From NCBI RefSeq assembly GCF_050947875.1, contig NC_134571.1, forward strand, positions 223,892,024 through 223,956,023: 64,000 nucleotides of DNA, read 5' to 3'. The notes beneath the pieces were generated by a model. The model was not told the origin of the DNA and did no database searches. It saw only the letters and a list, made by a program, of their open reading frames with translations. The stretch is from Dermacentor variabilis. Lineage: Eukaryota > Arthropoda > Arachnida > Ixodida > Ixodidae. Each line of letters starts with the position of its first letter. Within the stretch, counting starts at the first letter, position 1. Positions 22,466 to 33,682 of the stretch are shown here, piece after piece. The position numbers and the translations under genes are program-made.

Positions 22466-24639
22466 TAAATTTCACTTGTTACAAAATAGGAGTATAACCT
22501 CCTGACATATAAGGAAGATAGATTTGTACAACCAGATGCAGATTGATGCAGCAAGCTATGTAAGATACTCTTTGCAATTCCACATGGCACTGGTAAATCA
22601 CAAATTTCCACCTTCACAGTACAATAAACAAACAATTCTTGCTGCTGAAGTCTATGCGGATTCTGGAGGCATCCCCACACCCCGCAGGAACCCGCTGCAC
22701 TGCTGAAAGCTGGGCAGTACAACGATAAAGCACCTGATCTGCATGCTTTCACAAAGGTGCGTACAAGACTGTCACTACCTTGTGAGTTGTAGGATACGTT
22801 TGTGTAATATGCAATCATTTTACTATATGTGCCATTTTCGGTATTTCTAGTGGCAGATCACTTGAATTTTACCTTTAGTTATCTGGAGCGCCCCCATTTT
22901 AATCAAGTTAGCAAAGTAGCCTCCTCTGAGTTACATATAATTCGGGGGCCCAAGTAATTATGTATGATATACTCCATACAGGCTCTATAAGTATCTAGCC
23001 AAATTGCCTTTCTAAGTACCTTATTCAGATGCATGAGGTGCCCAGACGTGTATCATTTTCATCTTTTCATTATGCATTAATATGGAGTTAAATTCTCACA
23101 CTATTGCCTGTGTCTATATTGTTCCCTCCAGTCGGTCACACTTATGTATTGCATGCCATACTTCAGCTCCTAAAAACATTTGCATAAAACAATATATTTT
23201 CTTGCTTTATTATGTAGCTGCTGAAGTCCTAGTCAGTACGAGAGTTCAATTCCTCAAACTTATGACTAACATTTTAATGTCAGAAGCTCACTATGAGTCC
23301 CAAGTGCAGGTTCCTTTCATGCTGGAAGCTGGTCTCCTCCATAAATTACAGAAGTTTCAGTTGGTAACGTGGTATAGGAAACTGCTGAATCATATAACAA
23401 CCAGCCCAGTGAAGTAGTTGCAAGCCATACCATGGCAGCACAGCTGAATGCTGACAATTCACTGTTACATTGCCATAATTTCTTTCCATTTCTTTGTCCT
23501 TTTTCAGTTGGCAAGGGATAGAGCTTGTTCTTTGTAATTACTTATGTGTAATACGAAGAATTGATTTTACTTTCCCTCGTATTTACTAAGATGTCGCAAG
23601 GAGGCTTTCTTCAAGCTGAAGCTGCCTTGCACGTAATTTTTGAACTATTTACTTTTTGATATAGTGTAATTATTTGTTGCACTCTTAGCGAATTGAGGTT
23701 TCATACTGCGAATAATGCACTCTAGAGCACCTAGAAAAATGTGTTCTACCACCCAAATACATGGTTTAAGCAAAAATGGCTGAATGCTTTCGCACAAAAG
23801 TTCTATCATCGAGAGTTTGATGGAAGCTTGTCTAGTCGGGATGAAACATGACAAAGAATGACATAGACTAATCAGATAAAACTTTAAAAGCTAGACAGTT
23901 TGGTTTCCATTCGAAAGCCTTATTCACAACGAGGCAAAAAAGTAGAAGTGCCTATTTAAGTAGGTTTTAGCATGTGACGCAAGCATCGCGCATAACACGG
24001 AGATGGTTCCTTCGTTTCGATAAGCGTGTGTCCTGTTGATTGTAGCTCTAGGGACCCCACAGGTACAGGTTTGGCTTTCAGTTTGTTTCCTGGCCAATTG
24101 CACTTGAGTTCATGCACTCACTGTTGTACTTAATCATTGCTGCGTGCTCTGCCAAAGCATTTGATCCCCGGGACGAGGTTCCATTTGCATCAAGCAAAGT
24201 GCTTTTCAGCTGCATGTCTGCCAAAGTTCAATCTGGCCGAGAAAAAACAAATTTACATTCACATTATACTTTTGAGTACAGGGCAAGTAATTCTGGAACG
24301 TTGCTCTAAATGTAAATATAGATTTCTTTCATGGTGCATTCTGTGCATTTAGTTTTTTCAATCTACAACAAAGAAGATGTAGAAGTTGGCAATTACTGTT
24401 TTGAAATTTGTTAATAACTCTATTCAGTATGGAGCATTTCTTCTAAATTCTTGTTCAGCAGTAACCTGTCAAATAGAATGTAGAATACTCTTTGTAATAC
24501 GCTATACTTATGGACATGAATGAGCTGATGAGTATAAAACGATGGGTTTTTGCCTCTTGTTGGTTCTACGAGCCTACAGGCAAAAAACTCATTCTTGCAT
24601 ACTCACCTCATTCAAAGCTAGTAAAGTGAGGTATTGCCA
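22466..24639. other. No gene recognised (probably intronic or intergenic)
   Basis: AT-rich sequence. A 65-codon frame at 24112-24309 starts with a signal-like MHSLLYLIIAACSAKAF, but nothing else supports it as an exon. Confidence 0.35.
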
Positions 24640-25310
24640 ATTTGTGCTTCAAAAATGCCCTTTCGAAGTCCAGCCTGTACATTGTTCAGAGAAGTTTTCA
24701 GTACAAAGTCTCACATCTGTTAAATGCAGGTTACCCGTTGCATATATTGACCACCGAGGCTGGCAGCATTCGCGATGCCACTGACCAGTTGACACAAGTA
24801 AAAAAGAAAGTAATCGTTTTGCCCCACCTACATGAGATTAGTGAGAATCTGAAAAGTTCTGGAAATGTGTCAGTGTAGATATCGGTTTCCCTGTTCCTTC
24901 GAAGCTGTCTAGTTTGTGCACAAGGGTAAACGCGGATACGTGCAAGCCACGTGGGTGCAACAAGACCCACCAAAAACTATTTGTTTCTTGCGTTGAAGGG
25001 GTGGTTTACTGCAAACCGTTGCATTGTGGCAAAGAGTGTGTGGCACAGACAAGTAGATGCATCAATGAGCGATTACGTGAGCACGGGAACAACGTTGAAA
25101 AACTATCCCTATCAGGCCACCTTGCCGGACATTGCGCACGCTGCAGATGCAAGCCTCCGGTTTTATCGCATTCATTCGATGGCCAGACATCCTGACCAGT
25201 TCACCAGAGAATTAGTAGAAGCTGCAGAGATTAGGAATAGGGATTGTGTTAGTTGCCCATCAGTCTCCTTATTGGAGAAAGAAATGTTTTTGTCACATTA
25301 ACTGCCTGTG
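24640..25310 (+). mobile_element. Penelope-like element fragment (connector and GIY-YIG), second family
   Basis: The connector is seen at about 24790-24875 (VIVLPHLHEISENLKSSGN). The endonuclease is seen at about 24980-25095 (VEGVVYCKPLHCGKECVAQT, then CINERLREH). The GIY-YIG core reads CVAQT, so the first tyrosine and glycine are lost. The sequence differs from the 18931-22187 element. It ends just before the (TA)n run at 25374. Confidence 0.75.
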
Positions 25311-25373
25311 TGAGTTCATCTTGCTGGGTTGATTTGTTTGTGTCTTCCTGCTCCCTTCCTTTCTTGTGCAGTG

Positions 25374-25386
25374 ATATATATGTATG

Positions 25387-25475
<89 letters not shown>
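25374..25475. repeat. (TA)n microsatellite
   Basis: About 100 bases of TA dinucleotide with a few TATG units at the left edge. It gives long tyrosine-isoleucine frames on both strands, which are not genes. Confidence 0.98.
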
Positions 25476-25477
<2 letters not shown>

Positions 25478-25733
25478 GCTCTCGTGCAACAACCACTCAA
25501 TTGATAGTTAGCACTGTGTCCCATTTTTTTTCATTCGTCCATGTGCTTCTGCGCTACTGCGTAAATAACCAGTGTCAGAAATTGTTGAGATAGAAAGGGG
25601 CATTGCAGCAGTAATCACTAGGAACATCATCACCAACAAGTGAATCGCGTTAAGAATTGGCTGGCGTAGTCGGATCAATACTTCCAACCAAGGTACAATT
25701 GACTTGTTCACAATTCGGTTTTCTTTTTTGCAG

Positions 25734-28700
25734 ACTCCTCAAGGATGGTAAGGAGGTTGAAACACATTCTTGATAAAACAAGTGGTGCCGGCGGTACTGA
25801 GCCCGTCGCCGTCGTGTCAGCACCGAAAGTAAGAAGCTGATGCACTTTCTTGGGGCAGACTGTTGTGGGGGTAATTGACCCGTGGAAATTGCGATATAGC
25901 GAAAACTTAAAAGGTCAATCAATTTCTTTTTTTCTATAGTCAACACATCATATATTAGTTGTCTTCTGTCATCTTATGTTAGAACTATTCTTATTTAGTA
26001 GAAAATGCACAAAACTTTGCTTTTCATTTATCAGGAAAGCCTTCTGCATGGAGCAGCTACTGCAAACTCTCACATGTTGTACTCAAGTGCAGTGCAAGTC
26101 TGGATGTGGAACATTCCTGTGAAATACGTATAGCCTTCATTTGTAATGCACCATGTGCATTTAATTTTTGTCTGCCTTTGTTCCTTCTCCAGTGTAGGGT
26201 AGCAAGCTGAATATCTGTCTTCCAGTTAACCCCCCTCCCCTTTCGCATCTTATTTCTCTCTCTCCACTGTACTAGCCAGAAAATATAGAATTTGGCAAAT
26301 TTTCTTGAAATGTGTCCATGACTTTATTCAATATGAAGAATTTATTCTAAATACCTGTTAAGAAGTTATCTATAAAATACAGAGCAGTAGACTATTTGTG
26401 AGACACTATTGAGATGAATATTCTATAGCCGAGCAGCCCGCGCAGCTAGGTCTAGTGCGAATCACTTCAATTTTGTTAAATGTAAAATCATGATAACAAA
26501 GAAGACTGAAGGATCTTTCAAGCTTGCCTTTAAGGGTGGGTGTAAATTTTAAGTGATGTCGCCACATTTATTGGCAATTAGTGTAGCTCTAGTTGTCCTG
26601 AACTTGGTATATCCCTACTGCAACTGATTTATGGCTATTTTCCTTTTTTTAGGTCAGTTCTCACAACTGTACAATTCCTACATATAACAGTTCACATTCT
26701 GTGCAGCAGTACTGCTTCAACTATTCCATTACATTGATTGCAGATGCATTTAATTCTGCTTCTAATAAAAATTGGAGCTACTTCATTTCTGAACCAAGCA
26801 GCACGACTTTCTGGAGCTCCTGGCCCACCTCACAAAATGGACACTAAATGGAAACATTAAAACGTCTTAGTCATATAAGTTATTCCTTCAAAACTCTTTT
26901 CTTCATTTGTTTGGTAGCAGAACTTTGGGGAAAGAAAATGAAACCAAACTTCTTTGTTCTGAACTTTACACCTCATTATGGCCATGGTGAAGAGGGCTAG
27001 TAATATACTCCGCTCTGCTTCATTTTTGCGTGTTTTGGTTGCTTATTCTGCAAACGAAGGGTACTGTTTCTTCTAGGTCGACTACTGTTCTTTGAAGACA
27101 ATGTAACCCTCCTATAGTGATCAACAGCTCAGTGCATGTGGCTAACCGCAATCAAAGTTGGTCGCATCGCTACACACCTTACGTTCTCTTTGGTTTCACA
27201 AGCTTCATCGTATGGTAGAAATTGCTTATTTCTTATATGGAGATACAAACATGATGTTCTGTCATAATTTAGTGTTTCTCCGTAATATATGAAGGCATAT
27301 GCCGAAAGTCATTGTGTTTAAAGCGCTTGTCAAATTGGGCTTCAACAACACCACGCACAAGCCTATTTTGTATAGGAATTCTCGTCTGAAAATGGAATGT
27401 ACTCTATTACATGCCAATCGCCAAATTGTAAGGCTTATCTGCCATAGCAGTACTACACATACACATGCAAATTTGGCTGTTGCCAACCACCTGAGTGTGG
27501 CATGTGAACTAGCTAGTCTGCACGAGCCTAGAACATTTGTGACGTGATTGTAAGTAGATGCTGCACATGCAGAAAGTGCACTGATATGTTGATGAAACGC
27601 TGTTGGCACTAACCAGTGTGGTGCAATATCTTGTTGCAGAGATCTTGTATAGTCCTGAATGATGTTCACCTAGTCAAGTTCAACGTCATTATTTCAAACG
27701 CTGTAAGATAATTTCAGCCTTACACTCCCTCTGGCATCCCCTTCCGATACCTTGCTCATCCAAGCCACGAGCATGGTGAGCTGCCTCTCATGTTGATGCT
27801 GTAAAGACCAGCGCGCAATCTGCTGCAGCAGTGCATGATTGGGAGAGCAGAAGACGTACGAACAAATGGGCTGCGGCCAGGAGCAGGAGTTATACTAATG
27901 TGCCTGGCTGAAAGAGTTGAAGTGCCCCAAATGAAAAACTGGCTAATTAGGACGAAAGATGAGCTGGTGACAAAGCTTACATAATTGCTAGAATTCGGTG
28001 CTGAGGTCACTTAAAATAAAGTCAAAACATGAAACACTCTTCACTTCTGAAGAGTGAAATGGGGCAGCAATTGCTGCAAGTTTTATGTGAACTGGAATGG
28101 CTAGATGCAGCAATGCCGAATGAAGCCATTACATATTTATTGCATCCTGACTCACTGGAAGTGTTTGAGCAACCTAAAGATATAAACCACAGCTTTTGTT
28201 GCAAAGTCACCTATGTTACTGTATTATAGCATGAATAAGAGATTATCATTTGTCGAATATTATAGCAGTGGAAAGAGCAATGTTTTAGTTACAAAGCATA
28301 AAAACGAGAACTAATGTTTGTTTTCTGCTTTCAGGTAGACCTCGGGGAAGGAATCCTCCTTGATGAGGCCACGCTGGCACGACTGCGGCGAGACGCAAAA
28401 AAATCAGGCTCAAGATTGGCCCGAGGCCTCCTGAAGGTTCCTTTCAGCCCGGAAGAGTTAGAGCACAAGTCTCTATTTGGGCGGCGTTCCAATGCCCACA
28501 AGGATGTCACCCAAGAAGAGGCTTTGCGCCCAAGGCGTGTGAACGCCATTCTGAGTATGTGTGACAGCGCAGACAACTAAAATATTTGCTAGAACTCGTA
28601 ATTGAAGTTCAAATCTTCTGGATGACTCCTGTGTGCTGTCCTGCCCAGATACATCAACAGAGACACAAGGCTAAACTAACTCTTTTTACTTTTTCTCTTT

Positions 28701-28786
28701 CCTTAGGCTACACAGCAAGGCAGTTCGACGCTGCGACAGGGGAGATCGAAAACACGTTGTCATCGATGCTCGCACGCTGGTTTTGA
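25734..28786 (+). CDS. BEN-domain protein, last three exons
   Basis: BEN domains bind DNA or chromatin partners, usually in transcriptional regulators. The exons are 25734-25828, 28335-28554 and 28707-28786. Exon 1 follows TTCTTTTTTGCAG and ends AAA/GTAAGA. Exon 2 follows CTGCTTTCAG and ends CTGA/GTATGT. Exon 3 follows CTTTCCTTAG. Phases agree (1-0, 0-1, 1-stop) and the joined frame has no stop. It reads SSRMVRRLKHIL, SAPK/VDLGEGILLDEATLARL, SRLARGLLKVPFSPEELEHK, LRPRRVNAIL/SYTARQF and ends in SMLARWF. The pattern of a basic helix, F-x-x-EEL, then R-x-x-AI is that of a BEN domain. An upstream exon must supply one base before 25734; the exon at 7526-7849 does not fit directly. The gene family member was not identified. 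Confidence 0.8.
25829..28334 (+). other. Intron of the BEN-domain gene
   Basis: GTAAGA donor and TTTCAG acceptor. The sequence is AT-rich with no recognisable element or exon. Confidence 0.7.
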
Positions 28787-28795
28787 AATGTGCTA

Positions 28796-28801
28796 AATAA
28801 A
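28796..28801 (+). terminator. Poly(A) signal AATAAA of the BEN-domain gene
   Basis: AATAAA lies 10 bases after the stop codon at 28786, and a T/G-rich stretch (TGATGTGTTTTGTT) follows at about 28821-28834, the usual downstream element. This implies a very short 3' UTR. Confidence 0.7.
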
Positions 28802-28834
28802 TGTTAGTTTTCAAAAAGCTTGATGTGTTTTGTT

Positions 28835-29349
28835 CATAGACAAATACATCTATATATACTACCCATGTTGAAGGTTACACTGGAACTGCACTAGAATACA
28901 TAAAAAATGCCGGAGAAATTTGCTTAAATGTCACTAGCACAATTAAAGCACACTGAAATGGTTGCTAGAATGTTTCTAGGGTGAGCTACAGAAAGGTGGT
29001 AGAATGTTACTAGGTCGTGATAGAAAGTTGCTAGGATGTTTATAGATCAAGCAATTGAAAGCAAAATGGTGCCTAGATCGTGCAACAGAAAATTACTAAA
29101 ATGTTTCCAATAAGTATGAAAATGGTCAGTAAATCCTGCTTTTAGTGTCCAAAGCATGTTCATTCATACCCTAACCAAAGTTTGTAAAAAAGGTTTCAAT
29201 TCAATATAGGTGGCCAGTAGTCGACAGGATGTTCGTTTGAAGTATATAAGAAGTTTGAGATCAGAATAAAAAATACAATAGACTGTTGTTCGGTCCTAGT
29301 AACATTTGTCTAAAAAAAGTTTATTGGGAGTTACTAGAAATTTTTGTAA
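28835..29349. repeat. Degenerate tandem repeat, otherwise no gene
   Basis: About 28960-29110 holds loose copies of a unit like GTTGCTAGAATGTTTCTAG with a period of 30-40 bases. The flanks show no exon. Confidence 0.5.
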
Positions 29350-29500
29350 GGGGTGGCTCGGTGCTACTAGTGGCGCATGCGCAGTAGTGACTAGGGTGAG
29401 AGAGAAATATCCGCGGCGAGACGCGCGTTGTGACGTCATATGCCTCCTCTGAGCACCGCCACAGCGAAATCGGAAGTTTGCGGCCAGTAAAGCCTTCCTC
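29350..29500 (-). repeat. Dispersed repeat, copy 2 (inverted relative to 17731-17895)
   Basis: It shares GCTACTAGTGGCGCATGCGC, GTGACGTCA and CGAAATCGGAAGTTTGCGGC with the copy at 17731-17895, in the opposite orientation. Confidence 0.65.
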
Positions 29501-29869
29501 AAGGCGATATATAGAATCCTGACCAAATTTACCCCATGCCCTAATAACGACAGCAATTTGACATTTAGGGAGAATGTAAGCCACATTATTCGTTAGGTTT
29601 AGCAAATTTTTTTGTAAGTTAATTGTGTGTTTCGAAAACATTTACGGAATAGCAGTTTATTTCCCTCTTTTTATGCGTCACATGCCTGAGAGGTAGTTGG
29701 TTTTCCAGGTCTCTTGGTTGAATAAAGCAAAACACATTCTTTGTATTTGCTCGAATTATGAAGCGTGTTATAGGTTGTCTATGCCTTCGAGCTCGCGCAG
29801 GTTTCCGTTGTCACACGCCTCAAATGTCAATGTTCAACTGATAGCGGGGGCGTTGTCTTTGATGACCGG

Positions 29870-30290
29870 CATTCATCTGTTGCTTGTGAGACCTTTCTCG
29901 TTCGTGTGGGCTGCTCGCGTGTGAGGTGCTTGTAGATATACTTCCGAAGATACGGCAATATTATTTGTACCGCACCAGACCGAAGATCATGCTTTCCGCA
30001 CTTTGTAGATACTTCCTGGCCTTCAATGATATCTACATAATGCCTCCGTACGTACTTTGCCTCAGTGTGCAGCTCCCAAAAGGAGTCGATGGCTTCCAAA
30101 AGGCCGATTGGTGTATACAGTGCGGATTCTGCTCCCGAATGCGGCGCCTTCCTTTATCTTTAGGGACTTCGAAGAGCGAGAGCTTGGCCTGACCTTTCAA
30201 TCTACTGTATACGGTTTCGCAACAGACAACACAACAGCATTTCTTTCACAGAGGTGTACCAGGTGTGCTCATCCTTGGAACACTCTACCG
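29870..30290 (-). pseudogene. THAP-type zinc-finger relic, frameshifted
   Basis: THAP domains are C2CH zinc-finger DNA-binding modules, common in arthropod transposase-derived genes. Read on minus, the first part has CVVC and LSLFEVPKDKGRRR (about 30250-30150). After a frameshift the second frame has EAKYVRRHYVDIIEGQEV (about 30055-30000) and DLRSGAVQIILPYLRKY (about 29985-29935). The latter echo the H of the finger and the conserved AVPTIF-P end of THAP domains. The second finger cysteine is not conserved, so zinc binding is doubtful. A 16-base echo of the LFEVPK segment is found at about 31124-31140. Confidence 0.5.
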
Positions 30291-30299
30291 AGTGGCCAG

Positions 30300-31276
30300 A
30301 TCTAGGCATATGCGCGTGCCGTCTTCGCGCGTATCCATCGTGCAGACGGTATGGTTTGATGATGCCGTCTTCGAATCTCCATCCATGGCAAAGCAGTAAT
30401 TTTGTTCCATTTCTTTTCGCACGTCCTAGGTACCGAAATTTATTAGAAAAATGACGTAAAAAACGTTAGCACAATGGTGTGCCGAGTAGACGACAGCTCG
30501 GCGCTGCCGTAACCACCGCCGCTACATACGCACGGTTCCGCCGAGGCACCGGATTGGCCGGAAATTCAGAAGGCGACGGCGCCACAAATTTCAATGTTTT
30601 TTTTTTTTTGCTTCACTCTCGTCGCTTGCAGTGGCCTCCGTTGAACCCACTCCCCTATTCTAGTACGCTCTACCCTGATGTGCCCTGATGGTCAACCATG
30701 CTTCAATCTCAAAGTCATACAATGTTTATGTAATATATTTTGCATTATATAAGATATAGCAGAAATAAAATTACATCTTATGCTAAAATATTTTAGTATA
30801 GCTTCGTTTACTGCGCCGCAAGCAAAGGCCATTAGTCCAAGGATCCAAGTCAATCTGAAGCTCTAATTCCCATCATTCCAATGTAAGCTGTGGCAACGCT
30901 CAGGTGTGCTCCCGTGGACACTAGGGCCAAACTCAATGGCGTGGAGAGTCTAAAGCGCCATTCCATGCAGTATGCGTTGCTCATTTGGCGAGGTAAACAA
31001 ATGGCGGCTTGCTTCATGCTTACCCGAGAATTAGCCCAAAATTAGACAGGCACGACGGAGGGCGCAGGGTGTCACTCTCTGTCTGGTTGGCTTCAAGCAA
31101 CTAATGGTCACAGCATCATTCCGTTTAGGGACTTCGAAGGAAGCTAGCAGAGCGTTTGCAACGGTTCAATGAAGATGACGATGCTTGCCAGCTTGAAAGG
31201 ATACGTCCGTGCAACACTTTTAATGTGATAGCAATTATATGGACACTCCAGGCAGATATCTGCCGTTGCAGAGTCC
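30300..31276. other. No gene recognised
   Basis: A GC-rich piece at 30480-30660 is followed by AT-rich sequence. Minus-strand 31145-31120 reads SFEVPKRNDAV, a possible second THAP fragment. Confidence 0.35.
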
Positions 31277-31457
31277 AGAGGGATATGGTCAAATTTAGAG
31301 CGCGCACTACTGGGACACAAGCGAAGCCACAAGACAGGACACAAGTGCGCTGTCCTGTCTTTTCTTCTGCCTCAGCTTGTCCACCAGTAGTTCGCGCTCT
31401 GAATTTAGCCGTGCTTCCATACCAACTCGCCCATTTTTCACTCTTGACAAGAGGGAT
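31277..31457. mobile_element. 165-bp palindromic insertion with 8-bp target duplication (hairpin C)
   Basis: AGAGGGAT at 31277-31284 and 31450-31457 encloses 165 bp. The inverted repeat runs from about 31290 to 31408, with an inner stem AAGACAGGACA (31331-31341) and its complement (31351-31361). The right 41 bases are unpaired and contain CCAACTCGCCCA (31422-31433), identical to the box at 22161-22172 of the full Penelope element. It is non-coding. Confidence 0.8.
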
Positions 31458-32204
31458 GAAATCGTCGCCGCACCCCGTATGCTGTATGTGCGAATGAAAG
31501 TGTGCGAGGGTGAACCGACAACCGCGGCTCCGTCTCGCGCACGCAAAAGAGGAAAGCAGGGAGGTAGCGCGCTGTCTTCCGTCAATCTAGAGTGTACTAT
31601 ACAACGGTCGTGTGATGGTCGAGTGGAAAGAATGGCGCTCTCCCGCTGAGGCGCGACGTGTGGAAAAATTGTGCGAGGGCGCTGCTAGCGAACTGAACTT
31701 TAAATGGATCGGGGCGAAGACGCACTTCGCGGCATGTTCAACGTTATTGCGCTGCAGGCGCTGAGACCGATTGCGCGCGTACGCTCTTATAATGAAACTT
31801 CATTTCAAGTGGAAACTTATATTGGCACCTTTTTGCTACGTATACATATTTGAGCTTATACAACTTGACGTCTTCAATTTTGCTGTCAAGTGCGTCGTCT
31901 GGTAGCAAGCACGCATTCGTCGCGCGGACAGTGGCAGACGCCCAGTTTTTCTGCAAGAAAGTCTGTGCAGTAAATTTTTTTTCTGCTTTTACTTGCCTTG
32001 GTGCGCCCGCCACTCTTGCCGGCCGTTGCCAATTGTAGTTTTAGCCAAGTTGACTGCTATTTTCAACAAAGGTGTCTTAAAGGAAAACGTAATTTCTGCA
32101 ACAGACGCCGCCTATCTGCAACATAAAGCTACATAAGAAAATTTTATTGATATCGTGCTGTTTTACGCGCGCTTCTTGTTGGCGGAATATTAAGCTGGCA
32201 CGTC
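31458..32204. other. No gene recognised
   Basis: Moderately GC-rich to 31740, then AT-rich. I see no domain, splice-supported exon or known repeat. Confidence 0.35.
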
Positions 32205-32440
32205 GTGCAATGCCTAGGTTAGATAAACGGTGGATCATTAGAGTTACAGAATGTGTGCCAAGAGAGGGGAAGCGCAGTCGTGGACGGCAGAGATTAGGTG
32301 GGGCTAGGAGATTAGGAAATTCGTGGGCGCTAGTCAGAATTGGTTGGCGCAGCGCAGGGGTAATTCGATATCGCAGGGAGAGGTCTTCGTCCTGCCATGC
32401 ATATAAAATAGGATGAAGATGATGATGATTATGATCGTGA
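32205..32440 (+). mobile_element. RTE-like LINE 3' end fragment
   Basis: RWIIRVTECVPREGKRSRGR (about 32231-32290) corresponds to RWSLRVTAWIPREGKCSRGR of the copy at 56561, and the end (GATGAAGATGATGATGATTATGAT) is the family 3' tail. It is 5' truncated. Confidence 0.8.
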
Positions 32441-33554
32441 TGAACGAAAATAATATTTTAGAGAAGTAAACCAGGTACACCGTGGCACGAACAGATGCAG
32501 ATGACGAATGCATCTCTAGGTGAATCCAAAGATACACAGGCACATAAATCCATGACATATACGTGAGAGAAAATTTATCAAATATTCTAAATGCACTGAT
32601 TCAAAAAGTGAAAACTCCCCACCGGAATAAGCGTGTTTCTTTTCGAAGCTGCACCAGCCCCAGGTGAACCAATGGACTTTCCGAGAAAAGGACTCAAGGC
32701 AATTTTTGGACGTTAATAGAAACAACAGTGTTAGGGAAAGATATTGCCTTTGTACACAGACTGAATAGCGGAGAGCGGAAAGTCTTTACCAATGTAATAT
32801 CTGTGGCTCGTCTGGCGATCTCCCTCAACGTGTCCGCAGGCGAAATGAAGTAGAAATACATACTAGTCTAATCGTATGGTGTTTGCTATTCAGATCGTAT
32901 TCGACTTCTAAATTCACAATGAAAAATATCCAATAGCCTTTCCCGTTCGAATGGAACGCATAACAGCACTTTTGAAGCCTCGCAGGTGAGGGACTGATGC
33001 AAGTGAGGGCCCTTGTTCCTAATGATTGGGCTGCTGGAGCGTCGTGGCTGTTGCACAGTGGCGCACCAGTTCCTGAGAGAACTCACGCACGGCTGCTAAT
33101 CGTTTCTGCTGAATAAGTTCCTAGCTGTCGCTCAATGTAAACGCCCACCGTTTTGGGGCAGCCTGTAAATCTGCTAACTTGATTCAGGCAAGGAAAAGAT
33201 CTTTCTGCCAGTCTCACGATGTCGGAAACAGTAAAACTGGGTGCCCAATCTTGTACCACACTTCTTCAATGAACACAGTAGATCTTCAAATATATCTACG
33301 TGTGTGTGAGGCATGCCAATTCTTCTTTTGCTTCATTGTTGTCCTTATGATAGTGGACCGGATAACTGAAAGCAGCCTTTCATAATACAGAAGCTGCCTA
33401 TAGTTCAGCGGAGGTACACTTGGGAACGGCATTACATTTAGGTATGAAATATAAGATAAGCGTAAAAGATATGTTTTTCTGAGAAATCAGACTCGAGAAT
33501 AATTTCTTTCGTTTAGAACCCTAGAAAAAAAGCCGAAGCACGCAGCTATACTTT

Positions 33555-33556
<2 letters not shown>
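32441..33556. other. No gene recognised
   Basis: No exon, known repeat or RNA gene seen in this stretch. Confidence 0.35.
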
Positions 33557-33637
<81 letters not shown>

Positions 33638-33682
33638 TAATAATAATAATAATCATTATTATTATTAATATTATTATTATTA
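33557..33682. repeat. (AAT)n then (ATT)n microsatellite
   Basis: About 100 bases of AAT units followed by a short inverted ATT run; the LINE at 33683 starts directly after it. Confidence 0.95.

Noticed and set aside
24112..24309. Small secreted protein with a signal peptide
   Set aside because: Only the first 17 residues are suggestive; there is no exon evidence and no cysteine pattern, and the surroundings are non-coding.
25249..25593. Several open frames rich in tyrosine and isoleucine
   Set aside because: They are translations of the (TA)n microsatellite on both strands, not genes.
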